Of a DNA stretch of 39,995 nucleotides, positions 22,501-31,939 are shown piece by piece (position 1 is the stretch's first letter; each line of letters starts with the position of its first letter). This DNA is from Spongospora subterranea (Eukaryota; Endomyxa; Phytomyxea; Plasmodiophorida; Plasmodiophoridae), in contig OUQQ01000121.1 in assembly GCA_900404475.1 (NCBI GenBank), forward strand, positions 1 through 39,995. Reading direction: 5' to 3'. The notes beneath the pieces are model-generated. The model was not told where the DNA came from, searched no databases, and worked only from the letters and a program-made list of their open reading frames with translations. The translations under genes were made by a program, and so were the position numbers.

Positions 22501-24255
22501 TTGGCGCAGATTTGGATCGATTTAGTCCATTATCGCCATGAATCATTCTCCCTTATTTTGGCGGCAGCGGTGAAACGTCCGTCTATGCTTATTGCGATGT
22601 TTCATGCTGCTTCGAATAATCAAAAAGAAGCATTTTTCGATTTTCTTTTAGTTCCAGTTTTTTGTCGCATTTCCGGCACTCATTCTGCCACAACTCTTCC
22701 AGATTCTTTCTCCATAAGTTTGTTGATTGAGCTGCTGTACATTGACGGAGCCATCAAACTTCTAACGGACGCGCAATTAGCAGCTATTCTGTTTTGGGTT
22801 GCAGTGGGCGATCATGCCTCAATAGCGCGGCGTCTGGAAATAATTTTGGATGGGAAACGGACGCAAATCATAAATCAAGCAGAGAACGCTTGGAGTATTC
22901 TTGAACATCGCATCGGCGCAACCCTTATCCACTGCATTGGCCAACATTCTTTGACATATCTATCCAAACACCTCCAATCCGAGCAATGCGTCGTTCAAAG
23001 TTTGCGAATCCTGCTTCACCGAGATGCGTTCACGCCCTCGCTTGATACGATTCGTGGGTTGCTATGGTGCCTTCTGAGCTTCTTGGATAATATGCAATAC
23101 TGCAAAAGTGACAGTATTCAGTTCCCGGTGCAATTGCTGCAAATTCTAGGCAAATCTGTCAACAACGAAACTCGTTCATTACTTATTCGAGCCTCTGTAG
23201 CGATATTGCATTGCGACAACCCATTACTATACGGGCAATCTCTTCACATATTAAACGAATGCCTCCAAGCTGTTGAACGTGAACCCCAAAATTTTGAACA
23301 TCAATACCTTCTTACTGTCCAACCCCTTCTTGTATACGGTTTCACTAATAAGGTGACCGAGGTCGCTTCACAGGACGTGTTATTGCAGTTGTCTCGAGCT
23401 GCGTCGAATCATCTCCTCGGCAATGGGGGTGAGCAATGTGTTGCCGCAATTATATATCTTCTTCCATGGGTCATATCCAGTATGTAAACCTCTCGCTACG
23501 GCTCCACCATCAACTGACGGGAATATCTCCAGGTTACACATCCCTCAAAGATCAACTCATTGTAGATCGTATTGTATTCGTTATGTCTAAAATTGCAAAA
23601 TTACTTTCAAAATCCCACCGGGCTCTCGCCGAGATTTTTATGTGCGAGCTGCAGAATATAGAGTCGTTGTCAAAAAATCAACAGTCCTTTCCACACGATT
23701 CCGCTTTGTTTCTTACCACTGTTTGTCGTGAACTGATCGCATGTTGTCGAGGTCAGACGGCCTTATTTGCAGGTCAGTATTGCCGTTTGGGAAGCACTTT
23801 TCCTTCTCATCTGATGCTTACAGAAATATTGTATGTGATGCTGCAAAGAGGTAATGACCTTCATAAATCAGCTTTGTTTCGAATTTCGGCTGCGTTCCTT
23901 CAGCACGATTACGCTTATGAGTTCATTGATGATTTTTGTGATGTCATAGCTGTAAGTGTTAATTACCGTTGTTTTGACCATCAAAAGTAATCTTTGAATT
24001 TGCGTTTTCCAGTTTGCGAAAGGTTTGCTAAGCAAAGAAACTTCAACTGTGTCGGAAGACGTGATGGCGGGAGCAATGGACGTTATTTCTAGCGCAATTG
24101 ATGTATATACTTCTGTCACCTCCATGACTCACAAAAAATCAGTCATGGAAAACAGATTTTTTTCTTCTCATAGCTTTGAGAAAGCTCTGTTGGAGCTGCA
24201 CAAACTAATGGAATCTGAATGCTGTCTTGATTCAAGTAAATTATTTTCTAAGTAA
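16583..24255 (+). CDS. Giant protein: IQGAP-type RasGAP fused to long helical region
   Basis: Fourteen exons join in frame: 16583-16664, 16724-16827, 16883-17025, 17088-17337, 17387-17428, 17472-17772, 17822-17950, 17991-19630, 19681-20147, 20204-21349, 21404-22435, 22491-23479, 23533-23951, 24013-24255. The sum is 6,987 nt, or 2,328 aa, with all introns GT-AG and about 40-65 nt. Residues ~75-345 form a Ras GTPase-activating domain of IQGAP arrangement: EPTFLARLLRSLP, FPNPYSLQEEALLL, SSFLRDNSASAKLISCY (Arg ~145 in the arginine-finger position, unlike animal IQGAPs, which have Thr), and GLLFLRYYNPAI (the FLR...PA signature, ~266-273). A region at ~530-580 (VVADYINDRRR and following) resembles the RasGAP C-terminal helical domain. 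The remaining ~1,700 residues are Leu/Ser-rich helical sequence resembling HEAT/ARM solenoids; I cannot name the family. No CH, IQ, Sec14 or PH domain is visible. It is likely a Ras-signalling regulator. The start codon is the weakest point. Confidence 0.75.
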
Positions 24256-24416
24256 ATCAATATATAATCATAAATAACAAAATGTATCCACAATGCTGAT
24301 TGTTCTGGATCAACAAAGAGTTCAACTTTCGTCAGCATTGCTTTTCCCGTTAGCTTCCCCGTCAATCTGCGTGGCGCACTTGACGGGATTTCTTGGTCTG
24401 CTCAAAGATATTTCCC
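24256..24416. other. Short spacer with a small stem-loop
   Basis: It separates the RasGAP giant from the next + gene. AATGCTGA at about 24291 and TCAGCATT at about 24334 can pair as an 8-bp stem with a ~36-nt loop. It may be a 3' UTR structure or chance. Confidence 0.3.
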
Positions 24417-25119
24417 ATGTCGGGTGTCAGGAAGTCGAGCAAAAATAAAAGGGATCGTATTTCGTCACATGAGGCAGGCCATAAATCAAAGAAATCTAAA
24501 TCGGTCAAGGCGGAAGTCGACATTGTAAAGATTGTGGAATCAGATACTAGCCTTCTTCAGAGTGCACCTTCTCTCACTAAAGATTTTATTGATCAAGTAC
24601 CAGAGCGTCAGCAGTTATTGCTCTTTACATTTCCGGTTAACGTGAGGAATTCGTATCAATTGGTAATACCAGTCTCATATGTTTGCCTAGTTTCCTGTCG
24701 AATCACTTTCAGGATGTCATTTGGAAATTCCAGAGGAAGCGCCTGCCGCTTCCGGTGTAGTAGCTAAACTCATGCTGAAATCCGTGGTATATGAAGTTTT
24801 CGAAGATAGAGATGGGCTAGACGTCGTTAATATTGTACCGCAAGCTGAAACTGGGCTTCATGTTGCAGGAAGGCCATTTTCACGTATTTTTATCATTCGC
24901 GAATCTATCGTTGTTCCCAAAATAGACGTTCAACGCATTCCCAGGAAAAAGAAGGTAGCGCCTATCATTTCACTCCAGCCACCAAAACAGATGCTCCCTT
25001 CCGAAATGAAAGGGCAGTTTCCAGAAACGCAGTCACGAATACAATCAGTCAAAAAGGAATGTGTTGGTCTCGGCTCGTCTAAAAAGAGGTCAAGATCCTC
25101 ACCAAGAAAATCCAAGTAA
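24417..25119 (+). CDS. Lys-rich nuclear protein, possibly RNA polymerase I subunit RPA34
   Basis: At least two exons. The first begins MSGVRKSSKNKRDR and has a basic, Ser/Lys-rich start, then VPERQQLLLFTFPVNV. The second (from about 24730) reads EEAPAASGVVAKLMLKSVVY, EVFEDRDGLDVVNIVPQ, RPFSRIFIIRESIVVPK, and ends in a Lys/Ser-rich tail (SSKKRSRSSPRKSK). An intron of 50-72 nt (roughly 24663 to 24716/24735) is needed to join the frames, with the acceptor uncertain. The layout, a short beta-rich core followed by '.PFSR...I.ES..VP' and a basic tail, resembles RPA34/CD3EAP, which pairs with RPA49 in RNA polymerase I. This is a structural-pattern guess, not a recognised motif; another nucleolar protein is possible. 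It converges on PSMB3, with 48 bp between stops. Confidence 0.5.
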
Positions 25120-25167
25120 ATCATCAAAATTTGATACACATGGGTGTGACTATTATTATTGGTTTGC

Positions 25168-25932
25168 TTAATCTTGGCGGGTTTTGAGAACCCGCGTCGT
25201 GATATTGTCCTTGGTCCTGGGAACAAATCCGAGCTTAGCGAACACTGTAGCGTTCAGATTACAACCACATACAAGATATGAACGACGGCACCCCATCCGG
25301 AAAGACAATCACGGTCGCATGCTGCAAGCAGGGCTTGTGATACAGTTTCAAAAAGTTCGTCGGGGCTGAGGTTGGGTGAGTATAAACTTTCGCACGTTCC
25401 ATAAAGCTCTTCTCCCGTCGTCCCGCTGACGACAAAATCGTCGGCGTATACGGCGGCCCCGAGCAGATCCATGGCGCAAATGAATGGTTTTCCGGCTTTG
25501 TCAATGCCGGCAACGACTGGTTCGACAAAATACGGGCCGAACCTATGATTTGGCAGTATTAGCCGAAAAGAACACTTCGGGCAGACTAAAAAATGGACCG
25601 TTTTTCATAAAGCATTGTCGACAGCATGTTGGAGAAAACTTTAGGCTCGATTTCTCGTTCTTCACGAAGTTTATACATTTTCAACCTGAATTCTAGTCTG
25701 TTGCGAACTGTCTGCATATCGGTGGAAAGCCCAGAAAGTCCGACATACAAACGATCGTGCATTTTAAACACCTAAATCCATTGAAGTAGTGGGAGAAAAT
25801 GTTGTATATATCCCTTACCTTTTGCATATCGGTAGCGATTGTCTGTGCTTGTACCCCATATCGAGTATCGCTGGCGATAGCAACGCAATCTTTTCCCAGC
25901 ATCGCCACAACGGCGGACCCATTATATTCCAT
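25168..25932 (-). CDS. PSMB3: 20S proteasome subunit beta-3
   Basis: Four exons (25932-25819, 25771-25599, 25542-25273, 25216-25168) encode 201 aa, close to the usual ~205. Family landmarks in order: [37 protein letters not shown], then [81 protein letters not shown] and [20 protein letters not shown]. The last exon gives [15 protein letters not shown]. As expected for beta-3 there is no propeptide or catalytic N-terminal Thr; it is a structural subunit of the inner ring. A non-acetylated start directly at MEYNG is slightly shorter than the animal protein. Confidence 0.95.
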
Positions 25933-27279
25933 TATCGACTATCACGGGTTTGATGTCAAAACCAGACTTCTCGGACGCTCAACGTTAACAAAACCAACCA
26001 TGGCGAATGGTGAGCTTGGGATGATCTGAAATCAAGTTCGCAATACCGACCACGATAGTTTGATTATGTGCCCAATAACCCCTTTTCACCACACTAAACT
26101 AGTGCGCGACACAGCTGAGCCAGCGCAACCTGTCTATGTACATAACCCATGACTGTACACAGCGGTGCGCGTCCTCTACGTAGTGGCTGACGTTTCTCTG
26201 CAACACAGTTTGAGGCTGAAGAGAATCCACTTTTCGGTTTTTGTTTCTGATCGCACATTCCGCCAAACTTGATCGTGTATTAGATGGGACGCCGGCCAGT
26301 GAGAACGCCTTGCACCGTGATTGATGGCTGTTGCCGCGATGAATTAAATGCATGAAGATGTTTGTGACGCATTTTGCTTGTCACACCCACTCGCTTGGCG
26401 CCCTCAAACAGTTGGCGATGTCGCTAAGGATCGTCTGTCCGCGCTCGAAGAACAAGATTGACTTTCTCTTCACCTGAAGCACAAGTGTTTTTGGAAAACG
26501 AAGCATTCCATATAAACGGTAAACATGTGCAAATATAATGTATGGGCACATACAAAAGCTATCAGGGGTTCTCGCACAATGTGGTAGGTTTCGGTTGCAG
26601 GATTACATCTGTCCCCCAGCACTTGGCGGCAGTTGTGTTGGTGTGATTCCACCTAATGTTGATTGGTACCCGCCTCTCGGTACATGAAAAGATGGAACAA
26701 CATTGTGCAAAAAGAGACTTGTTGTCCAATGCAATCTCATTCTTTTTTCATGGCAGACGCTGTATCCATAACTAGAGTATATATTCCTGCAGGTAAATTT
26801 CAGATCCCCACATAAGTTCAAAGGGGTTAGAGGATTGTTTGCAGGGGTTTCTCCTCTTGTTTCATCAACAATATTTAACTTTGCAATCAGTTTGGTGGCG
26901 TGCCCATCCTAGGTAGATGAAACATCCTTTCTTGTTCATCTCTTTAAGGTGAGTCCATAGTGCATTTCTGTTGCACTACAGTCTCTTGTCCCACTCTCCT
27001 CCGTCTTCAAATTCTTCAGGTGCTGTCGTGAACAGGAATGTTTTCAGTGTACCGGATGAGGTCGGATTTCTTTGTCGTTTGTGCCATGTAGTATGTTCTA
27101 TCTGGTTATTCAGCGATCCGCTTGGTTTAACATTTTGTTCAATATGTTCATTTCTATTCTTGTCTTCAGTCTAATTCAAATGTAGTTTGAATTACAACAG
27201 GAACGGGGCGTGCTCTATCACGTCACATGTTTCAGCTGCTTGTTTCGCTAGTTCATCGCTCTTCGCTACGTCCGATGTT
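25933..27279. other. Gene-poor stretch, probably decayed repeat DNA
   Basis: After the PSMB3 5' flank, only short frames broken by stops occur on both strands. The longest on - (26353-26099 and 26821-26603) read like old protein-coding DNA but match nothing I recognise. Its position next to a Copia gag remnant on the same strand suggests the remainder of that retroelement, but no reverse transcriptase, integrase or RNase H motif could be identified. Confidence 0.4.
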
Positions 27280-27810
27280 CATGTATGCTCAGGAGGCTTC
27301 CTGATAGAGGATATTTAACGTCCATTGATGGATTCCTGTTCAGTTCCGCATTGAGGAGCATCGATGATGCCTTCTTCATGGTGACACTGTCCAGGGTCCA
27401 GTGCCGATGCTGTGGCAGAAAACTCACTGCTCGGCTACATTGGACAGGAGCATGGCAACTGGGATATCGACAATGGTAATATCACAATCCACAAGCAGCC
27501 GCATATTGGATTGAATCAGTGCGATGTACGCCTGCATTGGTTCATCTTTCGTTTGTACCAATCGTTGAAGCGCTGTGCGACGGCTGCCATCGTTTTCCTT
27601 TGAAAGTGGGCGTGTAGGGAACGCCACGTCTTGTGCGATGTTGAACACTGTGAGATCAAAGTAAGAACGATGTCATTGACTCGATGCTCTATCGCAGCTC
27701 GAGCCTCTCGGCCTTGCTTCCTTGTCTCATTCAACAGCTTGGGCTGAGTGTTTTTCGACTTGAACACATTAAAACCGACAACACAATTTCGTTGCTCGTC
27801 GGATTCCATT
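27280..27810 (-). pseudogene. Copia-type retrotransposon gag fragment, frameshifted
   Basis: Minus-strand frames hold a gag (UBN2-type) core: HRVNDIVLTLISQCSTSHKT, WRSLHAHFQRKTMAAVAQR, then after a one-base shift near 27560 DEPMQAYIALIQSNMRLL and DITIVDIPVAMLLSNV. Leftward, LDSVTMKKASSMLLNAELNR can be read at ~27330-27400. The order W.L...A...L, sv..yi....L...L, i.d...a..LL..LP is that of Ty1/Copia gag. It is broken and has no zinc knuckle or pol visible nearby. Its 5' end continues into the duplicated segment at 27675 and 28166. Confidence 0.75.
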
Positions 27811-28164
27811 GACCTTACACGAGGCCCCGGCTTCGTTAGACCGCAATGTCAGCATTGAATGAAGTAACCGCCTTCACATATCGAAAACAAAAGGAATTCT
27901 CCGTTTCCGTCTAACTGAAAACTCAGACGCTGGATATCGCTTGAAATGGTAAAATAGCATCAGTTGGGTTTTTGGACGGCCAACAAAAACCGCGCGAACA
28001 ATTGTCCGCAGTCCGCCCCACCGTGGTCACTTGCTTGTGTAATAAATATTGGACGCTGCCAAACCGTATTATTGACGCTGAGCCTCCATTTTATGCTACA
28101 CTCTACAGTTTGCGCAGATTTCACTTGGTTTAATCCGGAATGGTTAATGATCAGGTTTAGCAGA
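27675..28164. repeat. Direct repeat, copy 1 (ends at assembly n)
   Basis: Bases 27675-27757 recur at 28166-28248 and bases 27758-28164 recur at 28436-28840, almost without change (a few single-base indels). Copy 1 lacks the 187-bp block present in copy 2 at 28249-28435 and stops exactly at the single n at 28165. This is the signature of two overlapping contigs or haplotypes joined end to end. Confidence 0.9.
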
Positions 28165-28165
28165 N
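28165..28165. other. Single-n assembly join 1
   Basis: One undetermined base, with sequence on both sides that overlaps the other side's repeat copy. It should be read as a scaffold gap of unknown size, not as a base. Confidence 0.9.
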
Positions 28166-28840
28166 ATTGACTCGATGCTCTATCGCAGCTCGAGCCTCTC
28201 GGCCTTGCTTCCTTGTCTCATTCAACAGCTTGGGCTGAGTGTTTTTCGGTTTGAATGTGTTCAAGTCGAAACCGACAATTTCTTCAAAATCCTTTGCGAT
28301 CAGGAAGTTTGCCATTCGATGACGCCAATTTTGATTAAGAGTCCCGGTCTTCGACGGGACAAATTTTATAGATTGGCGTCATCGAATGGCAAACTTCCTG
28401 ATCGAAAAGGATTTTGGTGAAAGCTGTCGGTTTCGACTTGAACACATTAAAACCGACAACACAATTTCGTTGCTCGTCGGATTCCATTGACCTTACACGA
28501 GGCCCCGGCTTCGTTAGACCGCAATGTCAGCATTGAATGAAGTAACCGCCTTCACATATCGAAAACAAAAGGAATTCTCCGTTTCCGTCTAACTGAAAAC
28601 TCAGACGCTGGATATCGCTTGAAATGGTAAAATAGCATCAGTTGGGTTTTTGGACGGCCAACAAAAACCGCGCGAACAATTGTCCGCAGTCCGCCCACCG
28701 TGGTCACTTGCTTGTGTAATAATATTGGACGCTGCCAAACCGTATTATTGACGCTGAGCCTCCATTTTATGCTACACTCTACAGTTTGCGCAGATTTCAC
28801 TTGGTTTAATCCGGAATGGTTAATGATCAGGTTTAGCAGA
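28166..28840. repeat. Direct repeat, copy 2, containing an extra inverted repeat
   Basis: Same as copy 1 except for an additional 187 bp (28249-28435) that completes an inverted repeat. The breakpoint in copy 1 falls at a shared TTCG, consistent with deletion or assembly collapse across a palindrome. Confidence 0.9.
28247..28455. repeat. Head-to-head inverted duplication of Copia gag 5' region
   Basis: Arms 28247-28329 and 28372-28455 (about 83 bp, roughly 90% alike) flank a ~42-bp centre that is itself partly palindromic (GTCCCG/CGGGAC). Both arms encode the start of a Copia gag reading away from the centre. On - the left arm gives NWRHRMANFLIAKDFEEIV; on + the right side gives DGTNFIDWRHRMANFLIEKD. 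The shared WRHRMANFLI corresponds to the N-terminal 'F.G.NY..W...M..FL' of Copia gag. The structure can fold into a long hairpin. Confidence 0.85.
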
Positions 28841-28911
28841 ATCGGTTGATTGCATAGCCGGCTGAGGGTGACCGATAATAAGGAACAGGCTTGTCACTGC
28901 GATTCCTCGTG

Positions 28912-29919
28912 ATGAATAGCATCACCATTGATGCCGACCTGATCATGCGGGAATTTGACCAAGCGTCATCGGTCCCGAATTGTCCAGAGATATTGCAGTT
29001 GCCCATTCATGGACGAAATCTGTATTGGTGCAAATTTTGTCAACAAGAATATGAGCACGGCTGTGATCCTGAGCAGCTGATTAAACCGACCTATAGGAAA
29101 CTCAGGGTTTCCTCACACCTAAAATTGGTCCACATTAGGTTGCATTCATATTTATGTCAAAGATGCAGTACGACTTGCAGAACTCGGCTGGATTTACAGC
29201 GACACAGTGGCCATTGCAAGGCCATTGCTGACCCTAAGGAGGATGCGATCGTTCCTGAGCAGACCAGGCTTGTCAACGAAGAGCATCCCAGGCTGATCAA
29301 GCTGGAAGGGAATGTACCACTGAAAGGGCATTACTGGTGCTCAACATGTCGTGACATGGCCAACGGCGGTGATGTCAGACCTACAGCGAAAGCGTCAGAC
29401 ATGAGGCGACATGCTATGTGGCACGTCGAATCAGATTTGTATCGCTGTGGACAGTGCGGGAGGACGTTTACGAGTGCCAAGAGCGTTGCCAATCACATCA
29501 GGACTCATCGCCGCGATTTCGAGGCAAGAATATCGGATGCCTCGAAAATTCTTAATTTGGACAACTTCAGAGAGACAAATCCGATATCCGCGTGTTGGAC
29601 TCCTTCTCAGATTCTACCATATCCTCAGCCTGTAATAAACGCTCCGGCAAATGCTGAAAGCGAGCTGAAGCAGTCGGAGCCTTTGGTACGGTCGAACTGG
29701 TACGCCCCTGTAATCATCATGGGGCATCGACAAGTCATTCACAACCAGAACCCATCAGTATGGATGCCGTCGCCATCCGTGCCGCTTTCCTTAATATCTG
29801 AACAAGAAGAAGACACATCTGCTTCATCGCAATTGGCATCTATGCCGCAATTCGATTTATCGTCGTCTCAATCAATGGACCTCAATATTTATTACGATCC
29901 GGCTTCGCAGTTGTTTTAA
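28912..29919 (+). CDS. C2H2-type zinc-finger protein
   Basis: Single exon, 335 aa from the ATG at 28912 (the frame is open slightly further upstream, but from a TTG). Four Cys/His clusters can be seen: YWCKFCQQEYEHGC with SSHLKLVH (~40-75), YLCQRCSTTCRTRLDLQRHS (~83-105), YWCSTCRDMANGGD with MRRHAMWH (~143-171), and a canonical YRCGQCGRTFTSAKSVANHI plus RTH (~175-197). The last finger follows the C-x2-C-x12-H-x3-H consensus; the first and third have unusually long inserts between Cys and His pairs. The C-terminal ~120 residues are Ser/Pro/Gln-rich, fitting a transactivation or linker region. Probably a DNA-binding transcription regulator; the targets are unknown. It begins 72 bp after the retroelement repeat. 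Confidence 0.85.
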   Translation: MNSITIDADLIMREFDQASSVPNCPEILQLPIHGRNLYWCKFCQQEYEHGCDPEQLIKPTYRKLRVSSHLKLVHIRLHSYLCQRCSTTCRTRLDLQRHSGHCKAIADPKEDAIVPEQTRLVNEEHPRLIKLEGNVPLKGHYWCSTCRDMANGGDVRPTAKASDMRRHAMWHVESDLYRCGQCGRTFTSAKSVANHIRTHRRDFEARISDASKILNLDNFRETNPISACWTPSQILPYPQPVINAPANAESELKQSEPLVRSNWYAPVIIMGHRQVIHNQNPSVWMPSPSVPLSLISEQEEDTSASSQLASMPQFDLSSSQSMDLNIYYDPASQLF

Positions 29920-30289
29920 TCTAATATAGGACCTGAATATGTTTTATATATATCATTACCTTTTTGAATGAAGAGACACTGTTGCTACACTCGGATTTCA
30001 AAAAAGGTTCTACCACAGATGTCAATACTGTATGTCTACCTAAATTTGTTGGTTAAAACTGTACTTTTTCAAGTCACGCAGTGTACTGCAGTGTACACTC
30101 CCTATATACCAACTAACGCTATTTTTGCCATTTAACACTTTGTTACCAAGTCGTGGACGCATAGCCAACGTACACATACATACATACATGGGTGTATCTT
30201 GGGTGGTTGCGTGAGTTCATAAGCTCGGGAAGAGCGAGCGTCTGCTGTTCTGTCAGCCAAGGTAGAGAAATTTGCGAATACACCCATTT

Positions 30290-30551
30290 GTGATGTACAG
30301 TACCGATGCTTAACGCGTCGTTCGCCGCGATCGAATAGTTTCCCACAGGTGTTTCATGGGGAGCTTGCCTCGCTGTCCTAACCACCCAAAAGGGTAGCGT
30401 TGCTTTTTTGTGCCTAATTTATGAGCAACTGGTTTGCAGAAGTGCGTCCTTACCGATGCGTTCTTATTTTCGACTGCGTTTAAGTCCTCTGCTGTTGGTC
30501 AGAACTTCCTCTGATGAAGACGTGTCGGAAGAAGATGAGCCCTACCACCCC
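30290..30551. repeat. Direct repeat, copy 1 (ends at assembly n)
   Basis: 262 bp, repeated at 30553-30814 with about two mismatches (atttAtgagc/atttCtgagc; ttgcAgaag/ttgcCgaag). It stops exactly at the n at 30552, so it is most likely the unmerged overlap of two contigs or haplotypes. Confidence 0.9.
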
Positions 30552-30552
30552 N
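30552..30552. other. Single-n assembly join 2
   Basis: One undetermined base between two copies of the same 262-bp sequence. Its position inside a fold-back repeat explains why assembly failed there. Confidence 0.9.
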
Positions 30553-30814
30553 GTGATGTACAGTACCGATGCTTAACGCGTCGTTCGCCGCGATCGAATA
30601 GTTTCCCACAGGTGTTTCATGGGGAGCTTGCCTCGCTGTCCTAACCACCCAAAAGGGTAGCGTTGCTTTTTTGTGCCTAATTTCTGAGCAACTGGTTTGC
30701 CGAAGTGCGTCCTTACCGATGCGTTCTTATTTTCGACTGCGTTTAAGTCCTCTGCTGTTGGTCAGAACTTCCTCTGATGAAGACGTGTCGGAAGAAGATG
30801 AGCCCTACCACCCC
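30553..30814. repeat. Direct repeat, copy 2
   Basis: Second copy of 30290-30551. After 30814 it continues into unique sequence that leads to the right arm of the inverted repeat. Confidence 0.9.
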
Positions 30815-30987
30815 TTCGGAACCTCCATGCAACTGGTAGGACAGCGAGGCATGAAACACCTCTGGGATACTATTCGATCGCGGCGAACGACGCGTTGAGC
30901 ACCGGAACATCACAGATGTTATTCGTGGGGTTTTTCCGCATTGCCTGACAAGACAGCAGATGCTCGCTCTTCCCGAACTTATGAAAC

Positions 30988-31939
30988 TATCAAACCACTA
31001 GGAACAGACATCGGCAATGCAGTAACGCTGCGGGTTTCATATAAAAAGCTATTATAGTGAGTTATATGAATTAGCATTGGATTTTGCTGAAGAGGGGTGA
31101 AAATTTTACGTAGCATGAAAGTTGCTGAATTCATTTTCAGAAACCGTCTCATAATTTTTAATTGAATTTCGCCATCCGGAACGATGTGACGTCACAGCAA
31201 TCTACAAGTTCATCAATTCCTCATCAATGTCAGTTTTTCGATCAGCTTCGATTCAATCATCAAGTTACTCAAACGACAGGCCGGCCCACAACGTCCTCAA
31301 GCCTAACCAGTTCCGACACCCAAACACGAAGAAGCAACATTCTGCCCCCAACTCCAAAGAAAACAAAAGCGAACAGCACGAAAAGGAAAGAAGTAAAGAT
31401 GCGTTAGCTGAACATAGAACGAAACATCCACCATCACGAACGATATCGTCCCTACAGCACACCATTTCCCTCGAATATTATCGCAAACTTTCTGCGTGAA
31501 TCTCAGATAGATTTCAGAGAGATTCTCAACAAGACCTTTTTTATTACAAGATATATTTTATTAAATTGAAGTCGCAAGTCACCACCAGCAGGTGATCTAT
31601 TATCTTTTTCTGTAAATGATTTCAGGTAATGCGGTAAACCCGTTCAGATTTCAAGTGTATCAGTATAGCCACCGCCATATTCAGATGTCAAGCTGACGAA
31701 GGGTGAAATCCCTGATTTGCTGCAATGGCACTTCATATTGGAAACCTTGGTTTGCCGGGCACGATAAGGGTGAGGGATGTGGAGGTACTGTATTATTGGT
31801 GAGAGAGTGCCTGATAGTGATGATACAAGTCCGTCACGGTCTTCTATTGCACATCTCACACAACATAAGAACACGGAAGGGGGTGAGCCTGTAAATCACC
31901 TCCAACGGGACCAGACCGACCGCCGCTCGTCCTCACACC
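30988..31939. other. Intergenic, no firmly supported gene
   Basis: A frame at about 31227-31499 (+) encodes a 90-residue Ser/Lys/His-rich sequence without domain or convincing start; it could be a small gene or chance. An A/T-rich segment follows at 31500-31640. The end of this stretch should contain the U1-70K promoter. Confidence 0.35.

Larger units (their letters stand above)
30215..30987. repeat. Second long inverted repeat (fold-back) spanning an assembly join
   Basis: The left arm 30215-30380 (from GTTCATAAGCTCGGGAAGAG to CTCGCTGTCCTA) pairs with the reverse complement of the right arm 30837-30987. Long identical stretches include GCGTCGTTCGCCGCGATCGA, with diverged parts between. Both arms contain a trace of the same coding sequence (YSIAANDALS; LALPELM) read in opposite directions. 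An additional direct duplication (see next entries) lies inside. No transposase was recognised. Confidence 0.8.

Noticed and set aside
18738..24255. A separate gene starting at the internal ATG 18738
   Set aside because: The surrounding exon is open without a stop from 17991, and the 14-exon model is in frame throughout; a separate gene would need an unseen stop or splice. It remains the main alternative.
27964..28420. Apparent short ORFs crossing or ending at the n at 28165
   Set aside because: They are produced by the assembly join and by the antisense of Copia gag remnants.
31227..31499. 90-residue Ser/Lys/His-rich frame upstream of U1-70K
   Set aside because: Low-complexity composition, another overlapping frame of similar length, no domain; kept only as a remark.
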